Assembly (NCBI GenBank): GCA_009843785.1
Contig: VYCT01000043.1
Location: 1 to 34,340, forward strand
Reading direction: 5' to 3'
Source: Candidatus Poribacteria bacterium
Lineage (GTDB): Bacteria; Poribacteria; WGA-4E; WGA-3G
DNA: 34,340 nt
The translations under genes were made by a program, and so were the position numbers. The notes under the pieces were generated by a model. The model searched no databases and was not told where the DNA came from. It was given only the letters and a program-made list of their open reading frames with translations. Shown here in pieces: positions 1-7,241 of the stretch. Each line of letters begins with the position of its first letter. The stretch's first letter is position 1.

Positions 1-73
1 AAGGGTTTAACGCACTTTTTAACAACTTTTTGCAAGTCCAAAACGACTAATTCCGGTTTGGAATACCGCGCCC

Positions 74-283
74 GTGCCGAGACCGCTCTGTGTCCGTCGC
101 CGCCACTGCCGCGTGTGTGTTCCGGATGTGAGAGTCCCTGATTGTGAGGTCGCACCGTTACCGCGTGCGTGTGAACCGCTGAAACGTCGGCAAAAGTTGT
201 CTCTTGAAGCTGTTGCGATAGATCCACTTCAGAGCGTCTCGCGGGTGTCCACTTTAGACATCATGCGGGCGATCGGTCGATAA
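74..283 (+). CDS. Possible small Cys/Arg-rich ORF, unrecognised
   Basis: This is an open frame of 69 codons from a GTG. The frame is open from position 23, after a TAA at 20-22, so the true start is unclear and no ribosome binding site is visible. The product is rich in Arg, Cys and Pro at its N-terminus. The last 30 residues look more like ordinary protein. Its TAA (281-283) directly abuts the ribosome binding site of the selenoprotein gene, which would fit translational coupling. I do not recognise a family, and the ORF may be spurious. Bases 1-73 show nothing else that I can support. Confidence 0.2.
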   Translation: MPRPLCVRRRHCRVCVPDVRVPDCEVAPLPRACEPLKRRQKLSLEAVAIDPLQSVSRVSTLDIMRAIGR

Positions 284-296
284 TGGAGGTCTCCCG

Positions 297-578
297 ATGT
301 TTGTGATCCGTTTATCGTCAGTCCTGTTGTTGCTCGCCATCGTGCTTTTTATAGGTTGCGGTGAGCCGCCCCAGGAGATAAAGTTAGCGGTCGCTGGTAT
401 GGATTGAGGCGGTTGTGCCGAAGAGGTGCGGTCCGCACTCGGTAAAGTTTCAGGTGAATTGGAGATCGTCTCGGTTTCTATCCCTGATAGAAGGGTCGTT
501 GTGAAAAGTAACGTTAAAAGTTCGGTGCTGATCTCTGCTTTAGCGACAGTGGGTTTTGGTGCTGAAGTCGTCAAATAA
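297..578 (+). CDS. Putative selenoprotein: HMA/MerP-fold lipoprotein with in-frame TGA (Sec37)
   Basis: Read through the TGA at 405-407, this frame gives 93 residues. The start ATG has a strong GGAGG (285-289) seven bases upstream. Residues 1-21 form a hydrophobic signal ending in an FIGC lipobox-like site, so the protein is probably a lipoprotein. Residues 27-93 show the beta-alpha-beta-beta-alpha-beta pattern of heavy-metal-associated (HMA) domains. The family's metal loop is GMxCxxC. Here it reads G-M-D-TGA-G-G-C, so the TGA falls exactly on the first metal-binding Cys and the second is Cys40. A SECIS-like hairpin starts 9 bases after the TGA. The frame after TGA continues 56 codons with intact HMA character to TAA (576-578). 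I therefore infer selenocysteine at residue 37. Likely role: binding a soft metal such as mercury or copper, or a thiol/selenol redox role, at the membrane surface. The alternatives are a pseudogene with one nonsense mutation or a sequencing error (Cys TGC/TGT to TGA). No selA, selB, selC or selD gene is in the window. Confidence 0.72.
416..444 (+). promoter_or_regulatory. Bacterial SECIS-like hairpin after the TGA
   Basis: Bases 416-421 pair with 439-444 (six pairs including one G-U). The 5' side then has a 4-base bulge (AGAG, 422-425). The upper stem GTGCG (426-430) pairs with CGCAC (434-438), closing a GTC loop at 431-433. If the last G-C pair opens, the loop reads GGTCC. This resembles the GGU-containing apical loop of the E. 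coli fdhF SECIS, which SelB binds. The loop G at 431 is 24 bases after the TGA, in the range usual for bacterial SECIS elements. The pairing was worked out by hand. Confidence 0.62.
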
Positions 579-625
579 GAACCCGATACAGACGTGTATC
601 GGTGTCAAACTCAAGGAGTGAAAAC

Positions 626-1423
626 ATGTTTTTACGAAAATACTGGATACCGATCTCGGTGTTCATCGTGGCAATCGCAGGCGTAGGTCTTTACCTGCTC
701 GCGACGCAGCCACCGAAAGACCAGATTCTGATTATCAAACCCGTTGAACCTCTGCCGAAGCCTCCAGTCGCGGAAGCACCTGTTGGTGATACCTCGCAAG
801 GTGAAAACGTCCATGCAGACGGCACATGGCATGCCGAGCCGCATGATAAGTCACAGCCTCCAACGAAGGTTGAAATGCGGGGAAACCCCCACCCCAGTGA
901 CGTATTTGTGAAAGAAGCACCTGAGATCCGTTATAACGGGAAACTGTTCCATGAACTCACTCCCAAAGAAAGAGCGAAAATATGGGAAAAGGCGTACCGA
1001 GAAAACGTTAAGGATGCTCCGCCACCTCCTGGGTATCTAAAAGCGGCAGAGGCAGAATTTCAACGCATTCTAAGATCTCTTGATGAACCGCAAGTGGAAA
1101 TAACTTTTGTAACCGGTTTTGCTCCGAACCGAGTGCAACTTTCGACATACCTCGACTTACAAGCAAAATTACGCGTTGCTGAGAGTACAGGTGCGACACT
1201 TGAAGCCAACACACTGCGCGCTGAAATTGAATCTCTGCAAGCCGCGGCGCGAGGTAAAGTCCCTCTGGTCACCGGTTCCTATCAGAGTGAAAAAGGCAAA
1301 CGCAAAATACGTCAGGCGATGAAGGAGAAAGAAGAACAGGCGTATAGAGACTTAGGGCTTGGACACATGGTGGAAGCCGATATCAGCGGACTGACGCAGG
1401 TCCGACCCACTCGTCCCCACTAA
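626..1423 (+). CDS. Membrane-anchored hypothetical protein with His-rich linker
   Basis: 265 residues from the ATG at 626, which is preceded by AAGGAG (613-618). A GTG at 602 is in frame but has no such site. Residues about 6-25 form one transmembrane helix after a short basic N-terminus, so the bulk is probably outside the membrane. Residues 30-80 are Pro-rich and hold a His cluster (HADGTWHAEPH). The rest is charged and probably helical, with an E/R/A-rich segment. I do not recognise a catalytic family. It lies 47 bp after the HMA selenoprotein gene and 18 bp before a Cys-rich secreted protein gene, all in one direction with good ribosome binding sites, so the three are probably one transcript. 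A role in metal handling at the cell surface is only an inference from the His cluster and these neighbours. Confidence 0.7.
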   Translation: MFLRKYWIPISVFIVAIAGVGLYLLATQPPKDQILIIKPVEPLPKPPVAEAPVGDTSQGENVHADGTWHAEPHDKSQPPTKVEMRGNPHPSDVFVKEAPEIRYNGKLFHELTPKERAKIWEKAYRENVKDAPPPPGYLKAAEAEFQRILRSLDEPQVEITFVTGFAPNRVQLSTYLDLQAKLRVAESTGATLEANTLRAEIESLQAAARGKVPLVTGSYQSEKGKRKIRQAMKEKEEQAYRDLGLGHMVEADISGLTQVRPTRPH

Positions 1424-1441
1424 ATGACAAGGAGTTTATTT

Positions 1442-2734
1442 ATGTTTTCCAAAAAGATTCTTTTCTTGATTTGCTGTCTTTTGTTTCTGTGTCTTCCAAG
1501 TTTTTTATTTGCAGGCGACCTCGTCGGCGACGCAGGTCTCACCTGCAACACAGGCCCCACAGGGGTGTGTGATACTTCTGACTATACGTGGTATGAAACT
1601 TTAGACTTAAGCAGTGGTGTAATCTCGGGGTACTGGTCCCCATCCCAACCTGGTAATGTGTCGGTCGGTTTCGAGGCAACTGCTACAGGATATGGGTATA
1701 TCAAAGCATCCTTGTCATATACCGTTGGTAGTGTCTCCGGTTCTTTAAATCTAAGAGCCGAAGCCGGTTACTATGGCGTTGCCTTCTTTGTCCCCTTCAC
1801 TGTTCCTGCAATAAATAAATCTGTCGGTGCAACGGGTGTTGTTGGTTCAATCGGTAGCCATTTCGGTCGCTACGATTGGGATGTTGAAGGCACAGCCTAT
1901 GTTCAAGCAGTCTATTGGAAACCAGAGGCAGGTTTCCCTGTTCAAGGAGGCGAATTCGAGGACTATGGCGATGCAAACGATAAGGATGTTACAGGAAGTG
2001 GATCTTTTAAAGTCTCTTCGAAAAAAGTCTGTCCAAAGTGTGGATTGACAGACATCTCATATTTTTCCGAACACAAATACATGAGTTGTTCTGCCTCCAT
2101 TACCCAAAATGGTAGTACCGTGTATTGTAGTGCTGGTAGCGACGTGTGGAAATGTCAGGATCATACTCACGTATTTGATTCGTCAGGTTCTGGTAGTAGT
2201 GGTAGCACGCCGCCGAGTGGGGGTAGCACACCGCCATCAGGAGGTGGTAGCACCCCACCACAGTCGACCGACAACACGCCGAATTGTCAGGATTGCACGT
2301 CAGATTGTAGTTCACCGTGTAGCTGCACCAACTCGGGAACGTGTGGTGGGACGGTAACGGACAACACGCCCAATTGTTCAGGTTGCACAAGTCATTGTTC
2401 CTCGCCGTGTAGTTGTTCGGATTCTGGAACGTGTAATGGGACCGTGGCAGCCCCGCCACCCTCACCGCCTGAGCCGACACTGGTTGCGTGTGAGCGTGGT
2501 CGTGGTTGTACGGTTCGGAGTTCCAATGGCAGACAGTGCTATGTGGATCCGTCTCGTTCGGCGTGTGGTCATGGCTACTGGTCTTGCAATTCGTCAGCGG
2601 TCTCTTGGCACGTGACCTCTCACCCCTGCACGCGTTCGGGGTGTGGTGCGAGTTATACCAACTGCTCGAGAGGCAATGGCACGTGTCGTGCCCCTCATCC
2701 TAAGGGCGGAACTTACCAGTGGCATGGTAATTAG
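1442..2734 (+). CDS. Secreted Cys-rich repeat protein, function unknown
   Basis: 430 residues. The ATG at 1442 has AAGGAG at 1429-1434. A hydrophobic signal peptide (residues 1-24) ends at FLFAG. Residues 25-180 are Gly/Ser/Tyr-rich and look beta-structured. Around residues 190-245 there are paired cysteines (CPKC, then scattered Cys and an HTH triplet) like a zinc-binding module. A Gly/Ser/Thr/Pro linker with SGGSTPPSGG-type repeats follows. Two tandem 30-residue Cys repeats (residues 277-336) come next, then a Pro-rich hinge and a final Cys-rich domain to residue 430. The many cysteines in an exported protein suggest disulfides or metal binding. No family is recognised. It sits between the His-rich membrane protein and a GspC/PilP-like gene that starts 2 bases after its stop. 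Confidence 0.75.
   Translation: MFSKKILFLICCLLFLCLPSFLFAGDLVGDAGLTCNTGPTGVCDTSDYTWYETLDLSSGVISGYWSPSQPGNVSVGFEATATGYGYIKASLSYTVGSVSGSLNLRAEAGYYGVAFFVPFTVPAINKSVGATGVVGSIGSHFGRYDWDVEGTAYVQAVYWKPEAGFPVQGGEFEDYGDANDKDVTGSGSFKVSSKKVCPKCGLTDISYFSEHKYMSCSASITQNGSTVYCSAGSDVWKCQDHTHVFDSSGSGSSGSTPPSGGSTPPSGGGSTPPQSTDNTPNCQDCTSDCSSPCSCTNSGTCGGTVTDNTPNCSGCTSHCSSPCSCSDSGTCNGTVAAPPPSPPEPTLVACERGRGCTVRSSNGRQCYVDPSRSACGHGYWSCNSSAVSWHVTSHPCTRSGCGASYTNCSRGNGTCRAPHPKGGTYQWHGN
2270..2449 (+). repeat. Two tandem 90-bp units coding 30-residue Cys repeats
   Basis: Unit 1 is 2270-2359 and unit 2 is 2360-2449. Both begin with codons for DNTPNC and share the spacing of seven cysteines (CxxC, CSSPCSC, GTC). DNA identity is high but not complete, so the duplication is not very recent. 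Confidence 0.85.
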
Positions 2735-2736
2735 CC

Positions 2737-3261
2737 GTGTGTTTCACGCTGAACCCTATCCACCGACGCGCCGGTGGTCTTTGGATCGCTGGCGCGTTCG
2801 TCTTACTGCTGATTGTTGTTGTGGTGCGTCTGCTGTCGTCCGCGCCTGTGAGACATGCCCCTGAACCCGTCAAGGAGAGAACATCACCCTCACACCGACG
2901 CGATCAGCAGACCCCACCTCCAGTCTTTGATACCGAAACCTACTATCGCACCATCATCGACAATAACCTGTTCCGTCCGCTGGGGTGGACACCGCCGCGC
3001 CCGGTGGAACCCTATCGCTTACTTGGCACAATCCTGCCCACCGACGAGAAAATACCACCCCAGGCGATTATCCAGGTTTCCACTGCCGGAAATAAGACGC
3101 ACATCGTCAGCATCGGTGATACCCTTGACGCGGACACCAAGATCGTTGACATCCAACCCAAGCAGGTCGTCCTTGACAGGACGGGACAACAAACCACTCT
3201 GAAGTTAGATACATCTCCGTGGATAAGCACTTCCAAAGGACGCTTCTCACGCCGAAGATGA
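2737..3261 (+). CDS. GspC/PilP-like inner membrane secretion or pilus protein
   Basis: 174 residues from a GTG two bases after the upstream stop. No clear ribosome binding site is seen, so translation may be coupled. One transmembrane helix lies at residues about 14-32. After a Pro/Ser/Thr linker, residues about 65-160 show the pattern of the GspC homology region or PilP: NNLFRPLGW, YRLLGTI, a GD turn after IVSIGD, then KQVVLDR and a final alternating hydrophobic strand. Such proteins link the inner-membrane platform to the outer-membrane secretin in type II secretion or type IV pili. A pseudopilin and a prepilin peptidase lie about 9.5 kb away on the same strand. No secretin or ATPase is in the window, so which machine it serves is open. 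Confidence 0.6.
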   Translation: MCFTLNPIHRRAGGLWIAGAFVLLLIVVVVRLLSSAPVRHAPEPVKERTSPSHRRDQQTPPPVFDTETYYRTIIDNNLFRPLGWTPPRPVEPYRLLGTILPTDEKIPPQAIIQVSTAGNKTHIVSIGDTLDADTKIVDIQPKQVVLDRTGQQTTLKLDTSPWISTSKGRFSRRR

Positions 3262-3351
3262 TCGTCAATGTTGTACCTTCTTGCAAAGAGATTCAACAGT
3301 GTCAATAGTATACCAAGAACCGACTGCTGATGGAGACCGACAGCCAATAAA

Positions 3352-4626
3352 TCACGGATACACAAACTTACCCAGAACTTTCCGAACAGATGCGCCCGTT
3401 GCAGAAGGCAGATTCCCCGCATTACCGTGGAGGGTCTCATTCGCCAGAATCGCAAACGCAATCGCCTCCTTCGCATCCGCCGAGATACCAGAGTTGTCCA
3501 CGGGTTCAACCGATGTATCTGATAGGAGTTCGTTGAGTCGATGCATGATTGTCTGATTGTGGACACCACCGCCACTTACATAAAGCGTGTCTATAGGGTT
3601 CTGTTCAGTTACAAATTTTGCGATATAGTCGGCAATCGTTTGGACTGTCAACTCGGTCAACGTCGCAATGCAATCGTTGTCTGAAAGCTCATGTTCATGG
3701 CAAGCCGCCAGACATTCCATCGCATAAGTGTACCCAAACATCTCACGTCCAGTGGTTTTCGGCGGGGACTGATGGAAAAACGGGTGCTTTAACCATTCAC
3801 CGATGAGCAGCTGGTGAGCCGTACCTGCCGCGGCGCGTGTGCCGTCTTTATCGTAGTGTTCCGCCCCTTCCGTGATTTCCGATACAACGGCATCAATACA
3901 CATGTTACCGGGCCCCGTATCCGCAGCACAGACGGAATCAAACGTTCCGTTTGCAGGTAGCACCGTGAGATTCGCAATCCCGCCGATGTTCAAGAGTCCG
4001 ACTGTTTTAACGCTGTTATGGAACAGTAGATAATCGATGTATGACACCAACGGCGCGCCCTGCCCGCCTGCTGCCATATCTGCGACGCGAAAATCCGCTA
4101 TCGTCGGAATCCCTGTTTCGTGTGCGATAACCGCAGGCTCGCCAATCTGCAATGTCGAAGGTTCTTTAATGTTCCTGTTACCAGTGACCAGTGACCAGTG
4201 ACCAGAAAATGCAATAGTTGGGTTCTCCTCTCTCTTAACTGGCGACTGGTAACTGGTGACTGGTGACTGGTGCGGCAAATGGTAAATCGTTTGACCGTGT
4301 GAACCGATAAGGTCAATGTCGTTAGCAGACATTCCACTTTTTTGCAGAATACATTTCACAGCCTCCGCGAAGAGGTGTCCGATATAAAAGTTCATCTCAC
4401 AGATATCATCAACGCGACCGGTATCGGGGTGGCAGAGCGCAAGGATACGTTGTGGTACGCCGGGCGGAAAATGGAAGGTCTCAAAAGCGATCAACTCCAC
4501 TTCGATTTCTAAACCGTGTCCAGTAATTTCAACGACCGCAGCATCAATGCCGTCAACTGAAGTCCCCGACATTAAACCGATAACACATTTTTTATCTTTA
4601 TTGAGCAACTCAATAAACGCTTTCAT
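3352..4626 (-). CDS. anmK: Anhydro-N-acetylmuramic acid kinase with in-frame repeat insertion
   Basis: 424 residues. The family cleaves the 1,6-anhydro ring of anhydro-MurNAc and phosphorylates it to MurNAc-6-phosphate in cytoplasmic cell-wall recycling. The ATP-binding motif GLMSGTSVDGID is at residues 17-28, GSHGQT at 108-113, LQIGEP at 159-164, ADTGPGN with the catalytic Asp in the middle, and a Gly-rich SGGGVHN near the C-terminus. All key motifs are present. The start follows AAGGA, which overlaps the end of namZ 10 bp upstream. Residues about 119-155 are absent from normal family members, where the IYHLP-type segment runs directly into the LQIG segment. They are coded by a palindromic heptamer element. 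The insertion lies in a surface region between motifs, so the enzyme may still work. Confidence 0.93.
   Translation of the reverse strand: MKAFIELLNKDKKCVIGLMSGTSVDGIDAAVVEITGHGLEIEVELIAFETFHFPPGVPQRILALCHPDTGRVDDICEMNFYIGHLFAEAVKCILQKSGMSANDIDLIGSHGQTIYHLPHQSPVTSYQSPVKREENPTIAFSGHWSLVTGNRNIKEPSTLQIGEPAVIAHETGIPTIADFRVADMAAGGQGAPLVSYIDYLLFHNSVKTVGLLNIGGIANLTVLPANGTFDSVCAADTGPGNMCIDAVVSEITEGAEHYDKDGTRAAAGTAHQLLIGEWLKHPFFHQSPPKTTGREMFGYTYAMECLAACHEHELSDNDCIATLTELTVQTIADYIAKFVTEQNPIDTLYVSGGGVHNQTIMHRLNELLSDTSVEPVDNSGISADAKEAIAFAILANETLHGNAGNLPSATGASVRKVLGKFVYP
4162..4272. repeat. Heptamer palindromic element inserted in frame in anmK
   Basis: The left arm (4179-4205) is tandem 7-base units CCAGTGA. 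The right arm (4237-4272) is tandem units CTGGTGA/CTGGTAA. The arms are imperfect inverted repeats around a core of about 31 bases. The extra coding length is about 111 bp, a multiple of three and free of stops in the anmK frame. Confidence 0.8.
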
Positions 4627-4635
4627 AATTGTTCC

Positions 4636-5820
4636 TTAGGCGTAGGCATGATACTGTATTGTGTTGTCCCGCCACGTTTGAAGTTCCTGCTCCCACCGCC
4701 CCTGAATTGTATCCACTGATTTGGAATTTGACAAGGCATCTCGGAGCCAGATGTTTCCTGCTAACCTGTCAAAATGGGCGGGTAAAAATTCAAAATGGTC
4801 TCTATACTCGGTGCTTAAAACGGATAACATCTGGAGAGCTGTCTCTATGGGTCGGAATTGCGTTCTGTCGGTAATGTGGATTGCAACGCCGCTGCAGGTC
4901 TGTTTTGCGTACTTTGTGGTTTCAGTCGCCGGCGCGGGTGTAAAAACGACAGGACGGAACCGAACCCCGGGTAATTGACAGTTATTCAGCTGTTCTGCCC
5001 ACCTCTCGCCATTACACCAAGGTGCCCCAATGTATTCAAACGGCTTCGTCGTGCCGCGACCCTCGCTCATGTTTGTCCCTTCAAACAGGCATAAACCCGG
5101 GTAAAGCACTGCTGTTGTGAGTGTCGGCATATTCGGCGATGGTGGCACCCACGGCAAACCTGTATCATCGTACCACATGCAGCGTTTATATCCGCGCATC
5201 CACGCCACTTTTAGTTGACAGGACGGCACGCGTTCCGCTTTCAACAATACCGCCAATTCGCCGATTGTCAACCCGTAGCGGATAGGGATCGTGTGTATGC
5301 CTACGAACGATTCAGAACCGCTTTCTAACACCGGGCCCTCTACAGCAGTGCACGTAATAGGATTCGGTCGGTCCGTAACAATGAACGCAACGCCACAGTC
5401 GCTGGCGGCTTCCATTGCATGGAGTAAGGTTGAAATGTAGGTATAATAACGCGCACCGACATCTTGCATGTCGTAGATAAGCAGGTCTATGCCTTCAAGT
5501 TGATCCGCTGTCGGACGCATCGACTGTCCATAGAGGCTAAAAACCGGCACGCTTACTGGATTTTCATCAGGTGTTTCAACACTATTAATAGCGATACCGT
5601 CTTGGACTGCTCCCCAGAGTCCATGCTCTGGGGAAAAAATCGCAGAAAGCTGACACGCGGGTGCTTCGGCGAAAAGCCGATAGTTGCTCTGGAGAGTAGC
5701 ATCAACCCCCGTATGGTTTGTAATCAGCCCGATGGATTTCCCTCGAATCCAATCGCTTTTCTCGCTGAGCAAGATGCTCAACCCTAATTCTGTTTGTTGT
5801 GATTTTGCCGGAACATCCAT
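4636..5820 (-). CDS. namZ: Exo-beta-N-acetylmuramidase NamZ-like (DUF1343, GH171)
   Basis: 394 residues with no signal peptide. The DUF1343 signatures are clear: GLITNHTGVD (residues about 34-43), FSPEHGLWG, SLYGQSMRPT, DLLIYDMQDVGARYYTY and DRPNPI, then a C-terminal domain with GTNMSEGRGT and PFEYIGAPW. NamZ enzymes remove terminal MurNAc from peptidoglycan fragments. The gene precedes anmK by 9 bp and follows a serine hydrolase gene, which is a known grouping for muropeptide recycling. The ATG at 5820 lacks a strong ribosome binding site and has a heptamer repeat element directly upstream. The absence of an export signal suggests cytoplasmic action on imported fragments. Confidence 0.88.
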   Translation of the reverse strand: MDVPAKSQQTELGLSILLSEKSDWIRGKSIGLITNHTGVDATLQSNYRLFAEAPACQLSAIFSPEHGLWGAVQDGIAINSVETPDENPVSVPVFSLYGQSMRPTADQLEGIDLLIYDMQDVGARYYTYISTLLHAMEAASDCGVAFIVTDRPNPITCTAVEGPVLESGSESFVGIHTIPIRYGLTIGELAVLLKAERVPSCQLKVAWMRGYKRCMWYDDTGLPWVPPSPNMPTLTTAVLYPGLCLFEGTNMSEGRGTTKPFEYIGAPWCNGERWAEQLNNCQLPGVRFRPVVFTPAPATETTKYAKQTCSGVAIHITDRTQFRPIETALQMLSVLSTEYRDHFEFLPAHFDRLAGNIWLRDALSNSKSVDTIQGRWEQELQTWRDNTIQYHAYA

Positions 5821-5834
5821 CTTTTCGTTTTTTT

Positions 5835-5981
5835 ATAGTTATCGGAGGGAATAGTTATCAGTTTTCGGTTCGCTTTTCTTTCAGAAAACCTTTCAGTTAT
5901 CGGTAACAAGAGGGTAACATAGACGATATGGGTATACCTAAACCCTCTTAACCGATGACTGATAACCGATAACCGAAAACC
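5835..5981. repeat. Heptamer palindromic element (GTTATCR type)
   Basis: Units such as GTTATCGG, GTTATCAG and TTTTCGG occur at 5835-5870 and again, inverted, at 5949-5981. The core between them contains another GTTATCGG at 5896-5903. The right arm codes the last eight residues and the stop of the serine hydrolase. The same unit forms the element at 13099-13199. Confidence 0.8.
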
Positions 5982-7036
5982 ATTTCATGGAACATCTTCC
6001 GAAATTCAATAATACCGCGGCGATCAGCATCCGGATGTACCCGATTTGTCAGCAGAATAGCCGCGAGTTTCCTTTTTAAACATATCCGTATTGAAGTCCC
6101 CGTGAACCCAGTATGATAAAGACATCCATCATCTGTCACTGCCCAACCGACACAGCGGCGTTCCCCTTCTGCTGAGGCGACTTGACGCATCGTGCTGAGA
6201 CTCCCCGGACGTAAGAGCGTACCGCCATTGTCCATTAACGCCCGACAAAACTTTCCGAGATCCGTCGATGTAGAAAAGAGTCCCGCATTGCCTGAAACAC
6301 CCCCGAGAAAATGTGCATTTTCATCGTGAACCTGTCCCATAATTACACCTTCTCGCCAGTCGTAGCGTTCATAGTTGACCATCCGGCGTTCAAAACTGTT
6401 AGAATCCTCAGTAGCCGCACAGTTTCCATGCCACGCCTTCGGCGGATTGAACCGCGTCTGCTCCATACCGAGCGGTGCGAATATCCGATCCTGCGCCAAT
6501 TTGTCAAGCCGTTGTTTCGTTACCTGTTCAAGCAGCGCACCCAGCACAATATACCCTAAGCAACTATACACCGCCTTCTCTCCGGGTTGAGATTCCAATG
6601 CTACCTCACCGAGATAAGAAGTCACATGCTCGCGCGAACCCGCTCGCAAGTAGAGAGGGATCCATGCCGGAAGTCCTGAGGTATGTGTTAACAGATGGGT
6701 AAGCGTTACGCCTTTCTGCCTGAACGCCGGCAAGTATTTTTCAGCAGGTGCATTGAGGGAGAGTTTGCCGCTCTCAACAAGCTGCATGCAGAGCGTCCCG
6801 ATGACAATTGGTTTTGTCAGCGATGCCAAGTCAAACAGGGTCGTCCGAAACATCGGTAGTCGTTTCGGCTTTATAGATCGGAAACCGAACGCTTCGTGGT
6901 AAAGCCCCTTCGCATCGGTGAGGATATAGATAACCGCCCCAGGAAATACCTTCTCTGCAATGCTATTCTCAATAAGTGTTGAAATCGAATTTTTGAACAT
7001 GGTAGTAGGCACAATCCGTACGAATCCTAACCTCAT
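5948..7036 (-). CDS. Serine hydrolase, beta-lactamase/DD-peptidase fold
   Basis: 362 residues from the ATG at 7036. The ATG at 7000 (residue 13) is an alternative start, and neither has a strong ribosome binding site. The class C beta-lactamase/esterase motifs are SLTK (Ser72, Lys75), Tyr157 in YSC and HTG (308-310) near the C-terminus. The usual YxN is YSC here, so the third residue is Cys. LLTHTSGLP and the GGVSGNAGLFST segment also fit the family. It probably acts on cell-wall peptides or esters, in keeping with namZ and anmK downstream on the same strand. The last eight residues and the TAA are coded by a repeat element, so the natural C-terminus has been replaced or extended. Confidence 0.85.
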   Translation of the reverse strand: MRLGFVRIVPTTMFKNSISTLIENSIAEKVFPGAVIYILTDAKGLYHEAFGFRSIKPKRLPMFRTTLFDLASLTKPIVIGTLCMQLVESGKLSLNAPAEKYLPAFRQKGVTLTHLLTHTSGLPAWIPLYLRAGSREHVTSYLGEVALESQPGEKAVYSCLGYIVLGALLEQVTKQRLDKLAQDRIFAPLGMEQTRFNPPKAWHGNCAATEDSNSFERRMVNYERYDWREGVIMGQVHDENAHFLGGVSGNAGLFSTSTDLGKFCRALMDNGGTLLRPGSLSTMRQVASAEGERRCVGWAVTDDGCLYHTGFTGTSIRICLKRKLAAILLTNRVHPDADRRGIIEFRKMFHEMVFGYRLSVIG

Positions 7037-7049
7037 AGATACAAGAACC

Positions 7050-7112
7050 TTTGTAGCATAGGCTGTTAGCCTGTGCGTGTATAAGGCGCAACCTCACAGG
7101 ATACGCTACAAA
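7050..7112. repeat. Palindromic element bounded by TTTGTAGC / GCTACAAA
   Basis: The arm at 7050-7077 matches the reverse complement of 7086-7112 at most positions, and each arm also has inner self-complementarity. A related half-copy lies at 21010-21037. It sits in the 205-bp gap between the divergent serine hydrolase and cupin genes. This looks like a REP-type dispersed element. Confidence 0.7.
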
Positions 7113-7241
7113 ACTGAAAACTAAATAGCCCTAAGTGCCCGCGATTTAGGATTGACGAGCGAACTGCCTATATGATACACTATCTACTATATTTTTAGAA
7201 GCATTTTTAACGATTGCGTACCGTAGCTCGGAGACTAAATC

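Noticed and set aside
405-407. TGA read as Trp through an alternative genetic code
   Set aside because: TGA serves as the stop of pgi, the histidine kinase and the methyltransferase in this window, and TGG is used for Trp throughout.
254-574. Minus-strand open frame of 106 codons
   Set aside because: It lies entirely opposite the HMA selenoprotein gene, has no ribosome binding site and no recognisable protein character; the plus-strand HMA reading is far better.
2100-2480. Minus-strand open frame of 126 codons
   Set aside because: It is the antisense of the Cys-rich repeat region, where TGT/TGC codons keep the other strand open.
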